NCBI GenBank assembly: GCA_002708925.1
Contig: PAPN01000049.1
Coordinates: 1-64,000, forward strand
From: Paracoccaceae bacterium
GTDB taxonomy: Bacteria > Pseudomonadota > Alphaproteobacteria > Rhodobacterales > Rhodobacteraceae
DNA length: 64,000 bases
Direction of reading: 5' to 3'
Both the position numbers and the translations under genes were made by a program. Below, piece after piece: positions 49,218 to 58,281 of this stretch. Below the pieces are notes generated by a model. That model had not been told where the DNA came from, did not search any database, and saw nothing but the letters and a program-made list of their open reading frames with translations. Position 1 is the first letter of the stretch, and each line of letters starts with the position of its first letter.

Positions 49218-49442
49218 TCACGTTTCGGTCTTGCTTCGTTCCATTTGATTTCTTGCCTCTTGAGCACGCTTCGCGAGCTCTCTTTGCCGGATAGGTCCAC
49301 CGTATTTTTTTAGCATCTCAACACCTGAGTGGCCGGTGACGGCCTTGACCATCTCGTCATCACATCCAGCCAGATAAAGTTCGATCGTCGCGTTTTTCCT
49401 GAGCCCGTATAGCGGCGCGCCAGCTTTCGGACGGTGATACAC
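49218..49442 (-). pseudogene. Tyrosine recombinase (integrase), C-terminal remnant
   Basis: Only about 74 residues remain: GLRKNATIELYLAGC, then VTGHSGVEMLKKYGG, which are the catalytic-domain end with Arg, His and the Tyr nucleophile region. The expected His before GLR is Tyr (LYGLRK). A TAG stop lies just upstream in frame, and the whole N-terminal part is absent. An 11-bp direct repeat, AGCTTTCGGAC at 49423-49433 and 49445-49455, sits at the break. It lies 68 nt from tRNA-Cys, as an integrase should. Confidence 0.85.
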
Positions 49443-49514
49443 TAGCTTTCGGACAGAAATTTTCTACATGTTAGCCCTGCGAGCAAATTGAGTTCGCTCG
49501 CAGGTTCCGGTTGG

Positions 49515-49880
49515 TCACACTTGTGGCCTAAAAAGAGCTGCCGCCTGAACCAGCTTCAACACCCGTTGAACACCCTCCTCACATGGCATTGCAGTGCCAA
49601 CCGCAAGATTGGCCTCGCCGTTTCGGGCGGCGTCGGCTGCGGCTTCTATATCGGCAATCATGGCCGTCAGAAGGTCAGCCGCCTGATCGTATAAATCGGC
49701 CATCGTATTGGTCTCGGCCTTTTGACATCCCAAGGCGTAGGCATCTTTCAATGCCGCTTCGAGTTGCCACACCGCGATGTCGCCATAGTCCAGTTGATCT
49801 GAGTTCCGGGTTTCCAATGTTTCAAAAGCGGTGTGGCGCTGAGCAATCTGGGTGAGTTTCTGGGTCATTGTCATCGTCAT
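49515..49880 (-). CDS. Phage hypothetical protein, helical
   Basis: About 121 residues from the second or third Met; AGAGGAAC lies just before. It is alanine-rich and helical (ETNTMADLYDQAADLLTAMI, DIEAAADAARN). No family recognised. It sits between the integrase remnant and the methylase in the same orientation. Confidence 0.6.
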   Translation of the reverse strand: MTMTMTQKLTQIAQRHTAFETLETRNSDQLDYGDIAVWQLEAALKDAYALGCQKAETNTMADLYDQAADLLTAMIADIEAAADAARNGEANLAVGTAMPCEEGVQRVLKLVQAAALFRPQV

Positions 49881-49949
49881 TGTTCCTCTGTTTGATGACA
49901 TGACATAGGTACTTTCCGGCGGATTGGAGCGCCTCGAAGACTGCTCTTT

Positions 49950-50765
49950 TCAGGCTGTTTCGATCACAAAGTTGCTCACGAAAAGCTCGCACCGTTCGCC
50001 CCGGCTTTTCGCCTGTTTGCCTATTGTATAAGTGGTTTCGACCCCTCGAATATGAAACTGCGCGAAACACTCCCGGATCTCTGGCACGTCATTGATGGAC
50101 ATCAGGAAACGGCCTTTCAACCTGGCCATCTGTTCCGCTAGGCACTCAAAGTCCGTAGCCGAGAACATCGCCTTTCCATAGTCGTCCTCGCAGCCCCAAT
50201 ATGGCGGGTCCAGGTAGAACAGCGTGCCAGGGCGGTCATATCTGCGGATGAACTCGGCATAGTCCAGGCACTCGATCACGACGCCTGACAGGCGCGCATG
50301 CACGTCCTCGAGCATGGGCTCCAACGTGGAAAGATTGAAGCGACCAGGACGATCCGGAGACACCCCAAAATTCCGCCCCGACACCTTGCCCCCAAAGGCG
50401 GTGCGCTGCAGGTACAGGAAGCGGGCGGCGCGCTCCAGGTCGGTCAGGGTTTCGGGACGCGTGGCCACCAGGCGGTCAAATTCGACCCGCGTTGTCAGCT
50501 GAAACCGCAGGGTGTCGATGAACTGCGGGTAATGACGCTGCAGGATGCGGAACAGGTTGGCGATATCCCGGCCAAGGTCGTTGATGACCTCAGCGCGGGG
50601 GCGCATCGAGCGGCGCAGGAAAATGCCGCCCATACCCACGAAAGGCTCAGCATAGGTGCTATGCGGTGTTGCGTCCAGAATCGACGTGATCCGCTTGGCC
50701 AGGTTGCGCTTGCCGCCGAGCCACGGGGCGACGGGGGCTGCGGGTTGAACCGGCGTTAAACTCAT
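49950..50765 (-). CDS. Dam-type DNA adenine methylase (D12 class)
   Basis: 271 residues. The SAM motif is AEPFVGMGG, the N-terminal motif X is PWLGGKRNL, the catalytic motif DPPY is in LFYLDPPYWG, and CELFVSNF closes the fold. This is an alpha-class N6-adenine methyltransferase without restriction partner, typically used by phages to escape host restriction. It overlaps the com-like gene by 4 nt (ATGA), so its translation is tied to com. Confidence 0.93.
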   Translation of the reverse strand: MSLTPVQPAAPVAPWLGGKRNLAKRITSILDATPHSTYAEPFVGMGGIFLRRSMRPRAEVINDLGRDIANLFRILQRHYPQFIDTLRFQLTTRVEFDRLVATRPETLTDLERAARFLYLQRTAFGGKVSGRNFGVSPDRPGRFNLSTLEPMLEDVHARLSGVVIECLDYAEFIRRYDRPGTLFYLDPPYWGCEDDYGKAMFSATDFECLAEQMARLKGRFLMSINDVPEIRECFAQFHIRGVETTYTIGKQAKSRGERCELFVSNFVIETA

Positions 50766-50938
50766 CTTGAAAGCTCCTTTCCGTCACGCTCGGGGCGTTT
50801 GGGTTGGGGGCTCTGGGGCCTCAGAATGTTGATTGTTTTGCAGCGCGGGCACTTGATCGAAAGGGTGCCTATCAGCGCGCCATTGTCCATTTTGAATAGC
50901 AGGCGGGCACATTTCCCGCAACGCTGTTCATCCTTCAT
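50762..50938 (-). CDS. Com-like zinc-finger regulator
   Basis: 58 residues; two Cys pairs, RCGKCARLLFK and IKCPRCKTINILRPQ, match the Mu Com family, which in Mu binds mRNA to activate translation of the DNA-modification gene mom. Here the following gene is the adenine methylase, with overlapping ATGA. ATG at 50938 has little ribosome site. Short length makes it easy to miss. Confidence 0.85.
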   Translation of the reverse strand: MKDEQRCGKCARLLFKMDNGALIGTLSIKCPRCKTINILRPQSPQPKRPERDGKELSR

Positions 50939-51078
50939 TTATGCGACTCAGCTCAGTGTGGTGCCGCCCCTTTGGGGCAGGAGCGGCCTTGAGCTTTCTG
51001 GGGTCGGCGGGGGTGATTTGCACATCACTGTCCCCCGTGCGGAGACGTGTTGGCGCACGTCCCCGCCTCCTCTTCCCT

Positions 51079-51864
51079 TTAGAACTGCCCCTGCCGGACG
51101 GCCAGATCGTCGGCAAAGAACTTGGCCGCTGAGCGCTTGCTCAGATCACAGCCGTGCCAGCGATAGACGGCCATCCCCGGCGGTGCCGCCCAAATATCGC
51201 TGAAGCCAATGCGCGCCGCAGCCTCATTGCCTGCAGAAACCATCGGACCTTCCTTCGTATGCGCGCCGATCTGCACGCCATCCATCCAGAGACCACAATC
51301 ATAATTGGCCCCGTTTTTCTCAATGGAGACGCCCAGCTGATAGACCTGATCTTCGACCAGAACGGGGTGCGGATTGGCCTGAACCGAAGCGCCGCAGACC
51401 GCCCAACGCAGATCGGACAGGTTGCTGTAGATCATGTATTGAACGGTGGTGAACGCGCCGCCCGAGCTGTCACCAGCGGTCAGGACGCTTTCGTTTGCGC
51501 CCGACAGGTCCGCGAATTTAACCCAGACAGACGCTGCATATTTGTCCACATCCGGTGCCAGGACAGACGCGGATGGCAGGAAAATGCGGGCGTCATCGCC
51601 CGTGGTGAAGATCAGGCCAGCGTCCCATTCAAGGACCTGTGTCCCCGGCGCCAGCCCGAAGTCCCCGGCAATGTCCGAGGTCACGGCGCTTTCGTTCAGA
51701 TCGGCCAGTTGAGCGCCCACGCCGCCCGGCCCCTGGCTGGGCCAGCTATTGGGGTCCAGCGCATCGAACAAAAACAGCGTGTCGTCGTCGATGGCCTCAT
51801 CCAGACGGTAGGGAATCGAGCGTTCTTCTGGAAAGTTTCCGCCGGTATTGAGATTAAGGGACAT
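51079..51864 (-). CDS. Phage LamG-like carbohydrate-binding tail protein
   Basis: 261 residues with alternating strands in the style of a concanavalin/LamG sandwich: YAASVWVKFADLSG, YQLGVSIEKNGANYDCGLWM, and RIGFSDIWAAPPGMAVYRWHG. It directly follows the tail fibre gene, so it is probably a receptor-binding accessory. GAGAGGAAAT precedes the ATG. The family is inferred from pattern, not certain. Confidence 0.6.
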   Translation of the reverse strand: MSLNLNTGGNFPEERSIPYRLDEAIDDDTLFLFDALDPNSWPSQGPGGVGAQLADLNESAVTSDIAGDFGLAPGTQVLEWDAGLIFTTGDDARIFLPSASVLAPDVDKYAASVWVKFADLSGANESVLTAGDSSGGAFTTVQYMIYSNLSDLRWAVCGASVQANPHPVLVEDQVYQLGVSIEKNGANYDCGLWMDGVQIGAHTKEGPMVSAGNEAAARIGFSDIWAAPPGMAVYRWHGCDLSKRSAAKFFADDLAVRQGQF

Positions 51865-51885
51865 GTGATTTCCTCTCTTTTGGTG

Positions 51886-53922
51886 TCAGACCCAGGTGTC
51901 GTTGGTTTCGTTTTCGGTGATGCGGTCCACGCCAACGGTGGCCGCGATGCCATAGCCCGCGTCATTTAGGTGAATGCGGTCGGCAGCGGTCAGACTGGTT
52001 GGCAGGACACCATTCGCGATGTCCGCGTTGTCCGTGGCCGAGCCGTCGCCGCTGGCGCGCAGGATCGCATCAAGGTCGATGGCTGATCTCGGCCAGCGGC
52101 TGGCCATTGCGGCCCACAGATCGCGCTTGGCTGCGTAGTTGGCCGTACCGACATACTCATCCGGGCTGTCACGCGACGTGACCCCGTACAAAATGATGCG
52201 CGGGGCCTCGTTGGGGCGCGCTGCAATCCGGTCATCGAACACTTCCTGGATGGCATCCAGAATCCGCTCGTTGATTGCTGCCAGCTCAGCCGGGTCGGTG
52301 ACCCCGCTGTAATCGTTCCGACCAACCCACAGCATCAGAATCCCCCCAGGTACCGGATTGGTGGGAATGAAGGGTGTGTCGGGCAGGCAGCGCACAGCAG
52401 TTCCTGCAGTGTCACGCGTGAACGTCTCGCTCTCTTCTGTCGAGGCCCCTCCCGAAACCGTTTCCCGGCGATAGACACCTGGCACCCCAGCCAGCGTGCC
52501 GGGGATTGTGACCACTTCTCCAGCATAGTAGCCGATATTCACCGACGCGCTGGTGATATCCACCGAACCGGACGCGGGGATTTCGTCGCCGGTGACTGTC
52601 AGCAGGCTGACACTTGCCCCAATGCGGGCTGCAATTTGTTCAGTATTCTGGCCTCCCCAGGCAAGTTTGGTAACCTGACGCCCTGTCAGAGCGGCCACCT
52701 GAGCAGGGTAAGTGGTAGCCAAGCTGGACGCTCCCGCGCCCTCCGTCAGGCTGTCGCCGGCGCACAAGATAGACAAGTCCCGCACATTGTTGGCCTCCAG
52801 AGCCGCGACCCGGTCAGCCAGCGTCCCGTCCAGCGCCTCGGTCACGTCCTTGCCCGCAAGAATCATCCGCGCCTTTTTCGTGATCCCAAAGCCGACCCGC
52901 CCGGCCGGGTCCCGCAGCGTCAGCGCATAGCCGCTGCGATCATTGGTCAGCTCCAGCCGTGCCATCCGGTCCAGCGCCGATTGCGTCAGCATGTCCGAGA
53001 CATCTACGCCTCGGAAAATCATCTGGGCCTGCCAGTCGATGCCAAAGGGCGTGCGCGCCGGATCGCCACCCGTCAGGGCCATCGCCCACCGCCGATTGCT
53101 AACGATCTGTGCCGCTGCGCGCGCCTCAGCCTCTGCGATAGATTGCATGGTCGCGATCCGCCCGCCCGGCGCGTCAGGCGCTGGCGTGGGGGCCGTGGGC
53201 GCGCCGGTCAGATTGGGGCTGGCCAGCGGGGCCTTGCTCGCTACGACATCCGCCAGGATCGACACGGCTGCCTGTACAAAGGCGGTGGAAGCCGCCGTGG
53301 TACTGTTGGTCCCAGCCGCTGCGGTCGGCACTTTCACATTGCCTGTAAACGAGGGCGCGTCCAGCGGGGCCTTGGCCGCCAGCGCAGTGGTCATCGTCGC
53401 CGCAAAATCAGGATCGTCATTCAGCGCAGACGCCAGCTCGTTCAGCGTGTCCAGAGTGCCGGGGGCATTCTCAATCAAAGCGTCCAGAGCGGTCTTGATA
53501 AACGCAGTCGTCGCAAGTTGATCATTGTTGGTTCCAGGCGCTGGCGTGGGCGCGGTCGGCACCCCGGTCAGATCGGGGCTGACCAGCGGGGCCTTGGCTG
53601 CCAACGCCGCCGCCGTGGCCACGGACATCGGCAAATCGCCAATCCGGCTCCAGGTGCCGGCACCGGCCGCCCCGCTCTTTTTATAGACGCCGTTCAGGGC
53701 AGTATTCGCATCGCCCCAGACCGCGCCCAGGGTCGGCTCGTCCCAGTTCAGATCGGCCAGCAGCTCGGCCTGGGTGGTCAGGTTCGGCCCCGGAATGGAC
53801 TGCGCGATGATCGCGGCCACCAGCTCAATGGCGATGCGCACGGTGCCCGCCTCGCCGTTGCCCAGCAGCTCATACACATTCGCCGCAGGGTCCAGATATT
53901 TAGTCGTTACGCCGTTGGGCAT
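51886..53922 (-). CDS. Phage tail fibre with SGNH hydrolase domain
   Basis: 678 residues. About residues 90-260 contain three copies of a collar-type repeat beginning KAPL.SP.LTG.PTAPTPAP..TN. From about 385 there is an SGNH/GDSL esterase: ILCAGDSLTEGAG (nucleophile Ser), LAWGGQNT (Gly), LWVGRNDYSG (Asn), and ADRIHLNDAGYG (Asp/His). It probably deacetylates or cleaves an ester on the host surface polysaccharide. Start has a GGAGA box. Confidence 0.88.
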   Translation of the reverse strand: MPNGVTTKYLDPAANVYELLGNGEAGTVRIAIELVAAIIAQSIPGPNLTTQAELLADLNWDEPTLGAVWGDANTALNGVYKKSGAAGAGTWSRIGDLPMSVATAAALAAKAPLVSPDLTGVPTAPTPAPGTNNDQLATTAFIKTALDALIENAPGTLDTLNELASALNDDPDFAATMTTALAAKAPLDAPSFTGNVKVPTAAAGTNSTTAASTAFVQAAVSILADVVASKAPLASPNLTGAPTAPTPAPDAPGGRIATMQSIAEAEARAAAQIVSNRRWAMALTGGDPARTPFGIDWQAQMIFRGVDVSDMLTQSALDRMARLELTNDRSGYALTLRDPAGRVGFGITKKARMILAGKDVTEALDGTLADRVAALEANNVRDLSILCAGDSLTEGAGASSLATTYPAQVAALTGRQVTKLAWGGQNTEQIAARIGASVSLLTVTGDEIPASGSVDITSASVNIGYYAGEVVTIPGTLAGVPGVYRRETVSGGASTEESETFTRDTAGTAVRCLPDTPFIPTNPVPGGILMLWVGRNDYSGVTDPAELAAINERILDAIQEVFDDRIAARPNEAPRIILYGVTSRDSPDEYVGTANYAAKRDLWAAMASRWPRSAIDLDAILRASGDGSATDNADIANGVLPTSLTAADRIHLNDAGYGIAATVGVDRITENETNDTWV

Positions 53923-53934
53923 CTCGTGTCTCCG

Positions 53935-56900
53935 TTAGGTGATGGTGATTGTGAAAGGACCGGCCAGAGGCCCCGGAACGCCGTCGTCGTTCTGCGGCTC
54001 CAGCCAGAGATAGTGGGTGCCTTGCGCCAGGCAGGCGGCGGTTTCGAGATAGGCGATCACGTCATCGACCGCGCCGTCGAAATCGGCGCTGGCCAGCAGC
54101 TCGATCGTGTCGTTTCCGGTCACGGCCTGGATGCGGTCGCGATGATCGCCATCCACCGCGATATCCACGCCGGGCCGGTCTGATCCGCCCGTCAGGCGCG
54201 GGGTCACCGTGCCCGCCGTACGGCCTGAGACAGAGAGTGCCACCCGGTAATATTTGCCTGCCTCTGCAGACAGGGCCTGGCCGATCGCATCGGCGCTGCC
54301 GGCAGTGTGCTGAGCCACACCGCCCCCAATGGCCCAGCCCGCGCCCAGCGTCCAGGGCAAGGCATCCTCCATCTGCCCGCCTGCTATCAGATCGGTGCGG
54401 CCGGTATCCCCCACCGTCAGCGAATGGCTCTGCTGCGGGGCCACGGACAGCGCCGCGCCGACGGCGTCGGTCTCACGGTCCAGCACGGCCGAGGTCGACC
54501 GATAGAGCTGGACCTGCGCGGTATTCGCGTCCAGCCCGGTGGCAAACTGGATCAGCGCGCCGCCAAGAAGCGTGGTGACATTGATCGCATCCGCGTCCAG
54601 CGCGGCCGGGATACCCGCATCATCCGCGCCAACCGTGAGTGTCAGGATCGCGCTATTTGGCCCGGCCACGCCGGTGGCGCTGATCCCGCGCAATTGCAGC
54701 TCGACCAGGTCATCTGTGGCATAGTCATCCAGGCTGCCGCCGCCATTGGCCGCCGGGATCGAGACCGTTGTCCAGGACGGCGCGCCCTGAAGCCGATGAT
54801 CAAGCTCATAGCTGGCCGTGGTGATAGCGCCGGCACCCGGCTCGATAAGGAAGGTAATCAGGCCCTCTTCGTCCGTGCCGTCCAGCCCCGACACGACTGA
54901 AACAAAGCGCGGGGCCGAGGGCTGCAGCAGGTTGTCGTCCAGCTCATCGCCCACGCGGCTCGACCATGCCGGGATGTCGGTGGCGTCCAAAATGGTGTCG
55001 ATCTGGGGCGCGGCATCGACCAGGTGCAGGATCGAGCACATATCCTCGGTCGCCTCGACCGCGCGGACGATCTGGTGATAGCTCTCGCTGGTCGCAGGCC
55101 CAAAATGGACCAGATCACCGGCGCGCGGCATGTCCCCGGAGCCCTGGACTGTCAGCAATTGCGTCTCGCCGGGCGCTGTCTGAACGATCCTGACAACCGA
55201 GGTGCCGATCGCGTCCTCGGCGTCCGCATAGACACGGAACCGAATCGCGTAGCTTTCGCCTTCGGTCATAGTGACCAGCTCGTCCAGTTCGACCAGCCGC
55301 CCGGTGACCGATCGCACCCGGCCGACCGCTTGGGTGCGGATCAGCACATCATGGTTGAGCATCACATCATCGCCGCGCGTGGTGACCCGGACAGCCCCAT
55401 CCTGCGTGGCCTGATAGGTATCGGGACGATGGATGGTCTCAAGCTGCCGCCGGCGCGTCTCACGCCAGACCTCATCGGCATAGACCTTGCCCGGCATCGG
55501 CAGGGCCTCTGTCAGCTCGATGTCGCCCTCATAGCCCGGCCAGCGGACGATACGCTGGGTCTCTTTGTAGTCATTGCCCGCGTCATTGAAGGTCACAATG
55601 AAAGCATGAGGCGGGTCGGTATAGGCTCGGTTCCATTTGAAGGCCCAGGAATTGCGCGGGTTGATATGATCGACGATCAGCGCGTCCTGGTCGGGCCGGT
55701 CGATCACCACGCCCCATTTGCGGCCGTCATGGCGCGGGGTCGCCCGGCCGGCGGCGGCGATCTCTGTCAGCACGTCGCGCAAGGTGGTGCCCTTGTCCTG
55801 CAGGACGCGATTATAGGTCAGCCCCTTTGCGATGCAGAACTCCGCAAAATCCTCAATTTGCGCGAAGTCCATGCCAGCATCCGTCGCCGGTTTGGGATTG
55901 GCCGGGCTTTGCAGAACGTAGCGATACAGGCTGGCCGGGCTTTGCGTTGCCCGGCTGATCCAGCTTTGCGTCGTCTCATCCCAATCGGGGCAGATCCGGC
56001 TGGCCAGCACGTTGAAATCGTCCAGCGCCCCGTTGAGCTGGTGGGTCGCTTTGATCCTGACAGCCACCAGGGCCAGCGGGCGCGGATAGGCCAGAGGATA
56101 TTCGGGCCGGATGGTCTGGAGCGCCGCCCAGGAAACGCGCTGCTGGGCGCGGCTGTCGTCGCGCTCATCGGTCAGCATGGTCAGGCGCACCTGCCAGCGC
56201 GCGCGGCTGGGGAAGCTCCAGGAATGCTGACGGTAAAAGCCTTCAGCCTTTTTGGCTGACAGTTCCAGCTCCTCGACCATCTGCCATTCGGTGGCCTCGA
56301 TCAGGCGCTGCTCGATGCGGACGCGGACAGAATGTGTCCGCTTGCGGCCCGATTTGGTGAATCGGATCAGACCGGCCGGAAAGGCCAGGATCACACTGGC
56401 CCCTGAGGCATCCGCGCCCGTCGTGCGCACAACCGGCGTTTCGATGGCTGGATCGTCCTCGATGACCTCGCCCAGATCGTCACGGGGCAAGGGCCGCGTC
56501 AGCTCGACGCCGATCTGTTCCTCGACCACCTGTCTGGGCATGAGGCTGATCGGCAATTCGCCCTCGATGCCGTAGCGGACCTCGGTTTCCACCTCGCCAA
56601 ATTCTGACAGGCTGGTCTCGCCGATCCGCATGTCGGTAATGCTGAGTTCACCCTCGCCCAGCAAAAACAGGGCGCGCAGATACTGATCGTCACCCACGAT
56701 CTCGGTGTAGGGCCGCGCGGCAAAGGGCGGCGCAAACCGGACGGTGCCCAGGACCACTGGCACCGCGCCATCCGGGTCGAGCCGGTTTTTCCAGCCGCTG
56801 ATCGAATAGCTCGGGGCCGGGTCGTCTTGCTTGGGCGGCGGGATCAGCGCGTTCAGCAGAAGCTGACCCAGAATGGTGACGCCAAGCTGCACCAATGCGC

Positions 56901-57273
56901 CACCAGCCGTGGCCCCGATGCCTAAAGAAGATCCGACGGTTGCGCCAAATGTGCCGCCAAGGGCCACGGCGGCAACCGTGATCACGATCTGAAGAACAGA
57001 GCGCAGCGCGTCCTTGGCGGGGACAAGCCGAATGACAACCTGAACGCCAGGCTTCGGCCTCGCCTTGGACCAGTATTCGCGCGCCAGCAGGGCGGTGCCC
57101 TTTGCCGTGGTCAGCGAAACGCGCAACTGGCCCCATTGATCTTCGGGAACAGCCGGCAGCGCCTGGCGAATGATCTGCTCCACGCTCAGCCCGCAAGGCA
57201 TATCCAGATTGAGGCGATACTGACCGGGGTCAATCGCCGTGGTGGCCAGAACATGAATCGGGACATCTTTCAT
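53935..57273 (-). CDS. Tail tip protein J (host specificity)
   Basis: 1112 residues. The N-terminal 85 residues look like a small beta-grasp-type domain, then a Gly/Ala-rich hydrophobic segment (VLQIVITVAAVALGGTFGAT) precedes GWKNRLDPDGAVPVVLGTVRF, the usual J start region. Later parts include fibronectin-like strands and a jelly-roll-like end. In lambda the separate gpI has the first two features; no gpI gene is seen here, so this may be a fused gpI-gpJ. Overlaps the NlpC/P60 gene by 4 nt. Confidence 0.88.
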   Translation of the reverse strand: MKDVPIHVLATTAIDPGQYRLNLDMPCGLSVEQIIRQALPAVPEDQWGQLRVSLTTAKGTALLAREYWSKARPKPGVQVVIRLVPAKDALRSVLQIVITVAAVALGGTFGATVGSSLGIGATAGGALVQLGVTILGQLLLNALIPPPKQDDPAPSYSISGWKNRLDPDGAVPVVLGTVRFAPPFAARPYTEIVGDDQYLRALFLLGEGELSITDMRIGETSLSEFGEVETEVRYGIEGELPISLMPRQVVEEQIGVELTRPLPRDDLGEVIEDDPAIETPVVRTTGADASGASVILAFPAGLIRFTKSGRKRTHSVRVRIEQRLIEATEWQMVEELELSAKKAEGFYRQHSWSFPSRARWQVRLTMLTDERDDSRAQQRVSWAALQTIRPEYPLAYPRPLALVAVRIKATHQLNGALDDFNVLASRICPDWDETTQSWISRATQSPASLYRYVLQSPANPKPATDAGMDFAQIEDFAEFCIAKGLTYNRVLQDKGTTLRDVLTEIAAAGRATPRHDGRKWGVVIDRPDQDALIVDHINPRNSWAFKWNRAYTDPPHAFIVTFNDAGNDYKETQRIVRWPGYEGDIELTEALPMPGKVYADEVWRETRRRQLETIHRPDTYQATQDGAVRVTTRGDDVMLNHDVLIRTQAVGRVRSVTGRLVELDELVTMTEGESYAIRFRVYADAEDAIGTSVVRIVQTAPGETQLLTVQGSGDMPRAGDLVHFGPATSESYHQIVRAVEATEDMCSILHLVDAAPQIDTILDATDIPAWSSRVGDELDDNLLQPSAPRFVSVVSGLDGTDEEGLITFLIEPGAGAITTASYELDHRLQGAPSWTTVSIPAANGGGSLDDYATDDLVELQLRGISATGVAGPNSAILTLTVGADDAGIPAALDADAINVTTLLGGALIQFATGLDANTAQVQLYRSTSAVLDRETDAVGAALSVAPQQSHSLTVGDTGRTDLIAGGQMEDALPWTLGAGWAIGGGVAQHTAGSADAIGQALSAEAGKYYRVALSVSGRTAGTVTPRLTGGSDRPGVDIAVDGDHRDRIQAVTGNDTIELLASADFDGAVDDVIAYLETAACLAQGTHYLWLEPQNDDGVPGPLAGPFTITIT

Positions 57274-57713
57274 CGCGCGGCCTCCGAGACGATTTGAACG
57301 GGGCGTTCAACAGCCCTTAAACGGTGCCGAAAATGCCCCGCGAAGCGATTGGACCAGGGGCCGTGGCGATAGTCCTGGTGTTTGGCCGCGTCCTCTGCGG
57401 CCATGTGGATCATGATCCCGTGACGCACCACGACGCCCAGATGCGTCGGCAGCCTGCCGCGCCGAAACACCGCGATGTCAAACGCGATGGCCGGGCCTTC
57501 GATTGGCACCCACAAGGGCGAAACCTGCGCCCCCTCGATCAGCGCCGCGATCTCGCCATGCTCCTCGGCCGAGCCATAACCAAGATAATCCGGCAAGGTG
57601 ATGCCCAGCTCTTCAGCATAGATGATGCAGGCCAGGCCCCAGCAATCCGCGCCCTCGCGGGTGCGACCTAGATCCTCGTGGGGGATGCCGACAAAACGGT
57701 TGGACCAGGTCAT
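57270..57713 (-). CDS. NlpC/P60 tail peptidase (gpK-like)
   Basis: 147 residues. GADCWGLACIIYAEEL contains the catalytic Cys, RLPTHLGVVVRHG the His; the third residue is probably the later His (MIHMAAED). In lambda gpK this domain opens peptidoglycan during tail entry. Start MTWSNRFVGIPHEDLG. It sits just before J. Confidence 0.88.
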   Translation of the reverse strand: MTWSNRFVGIPHEDLGRTREGADCWGLACIIYAEELGITLPDYLGYGSAEEHGEIAALIEGAQVSPLWVPIEGPAIAFDIAVFRRGRLPTHLGVVVRHGIMIHMAAEDAAKHQDYRHGPWSNRFAGHFRHRLRAVERPVQIVSEAAR

Positions 57714-57790
57714 GAGAACGAATCCTTGCGGCTAGGCGTAACTTCGGCCCCACTCGGAAGCATTCGAATCGAGAAAAATAGGAATGCGGT

Positions 57791-58207
57791 ATGAAAGAAA
57801 AACGAGCGCCATACATTGATGACATCCGGCTTCACCTTGCCGATGACGCTGGCCATGCCATCCTTGCTGTTAAGCACGGCACTAAGACCACTGAACTCGC
57901 TGTGGCACCGGATACATTGATGCTGCTTATTGGCAAACTTCAGCACTTGAACGCGGAAATGGAAACACGTCGCAAACAAATCGACCCGAGCGCTGGAAAA
58001 GCTGGAGATAGCAGGCCTTTGACCGCCATTCGTCCCACATCTGTGCAAACCGCCAGCGTTCCTGGCACCGACGAGGCCGCAATCATTTTTGAGACCCGAC
58101 AGGGGCCTCAGGCTTTTGCAATTCCGAGGGCTGCAATGACAGAGGTGGCTCAAAAATTGCTGCGCGAGGCAAAACGCACTCCGCAAAAACCGCCACTGAG
58201 CAGTTGA
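57791..58207 (+). CDS. Opposite-strand 'moron' gene in tail operon, unknown
   Basis: 138 residues: MKEKRAPYIDDIRLHLADD, then TLMLLIGKLQHLNAEMETRRK and AIIFETRQGPQAFAIPRAAM. It is preceded by AGGA. It is coded on the plus strand, against every other gene in the tail cluster, and its region 57714-58281 is AT-richer. No family is recognised. It likely has its own promoter and may be expressed in the lysogen. Confidence 0.7.
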   Translation: MKEKRAPYIDDIRLHLADDAGHAILAVKHGTKTTELAVAPDTLMLLIGKLQHLNAEMETRRKQIDPSAGKAGDSRPLTAIRPTSVQTASVPGTDEAAIIFETRQGPQAFAIPRAAMTEVAQKLLREAKRTPQKPPLSS

Positions 58208-58281
58208 TCCGCGCCCCCAATATAAACTCCCCTTGGAGATACTCGTCGGCCAATATGTTTTGGTATTGCATTTCGTTTTCC

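Noticed and set aside
50928-51116. 62-residue open frame between tail gene and com
   Set aside because: Overlaps both neighbours, is basic and low-complexity and shows no family; com explains the 3' part better.
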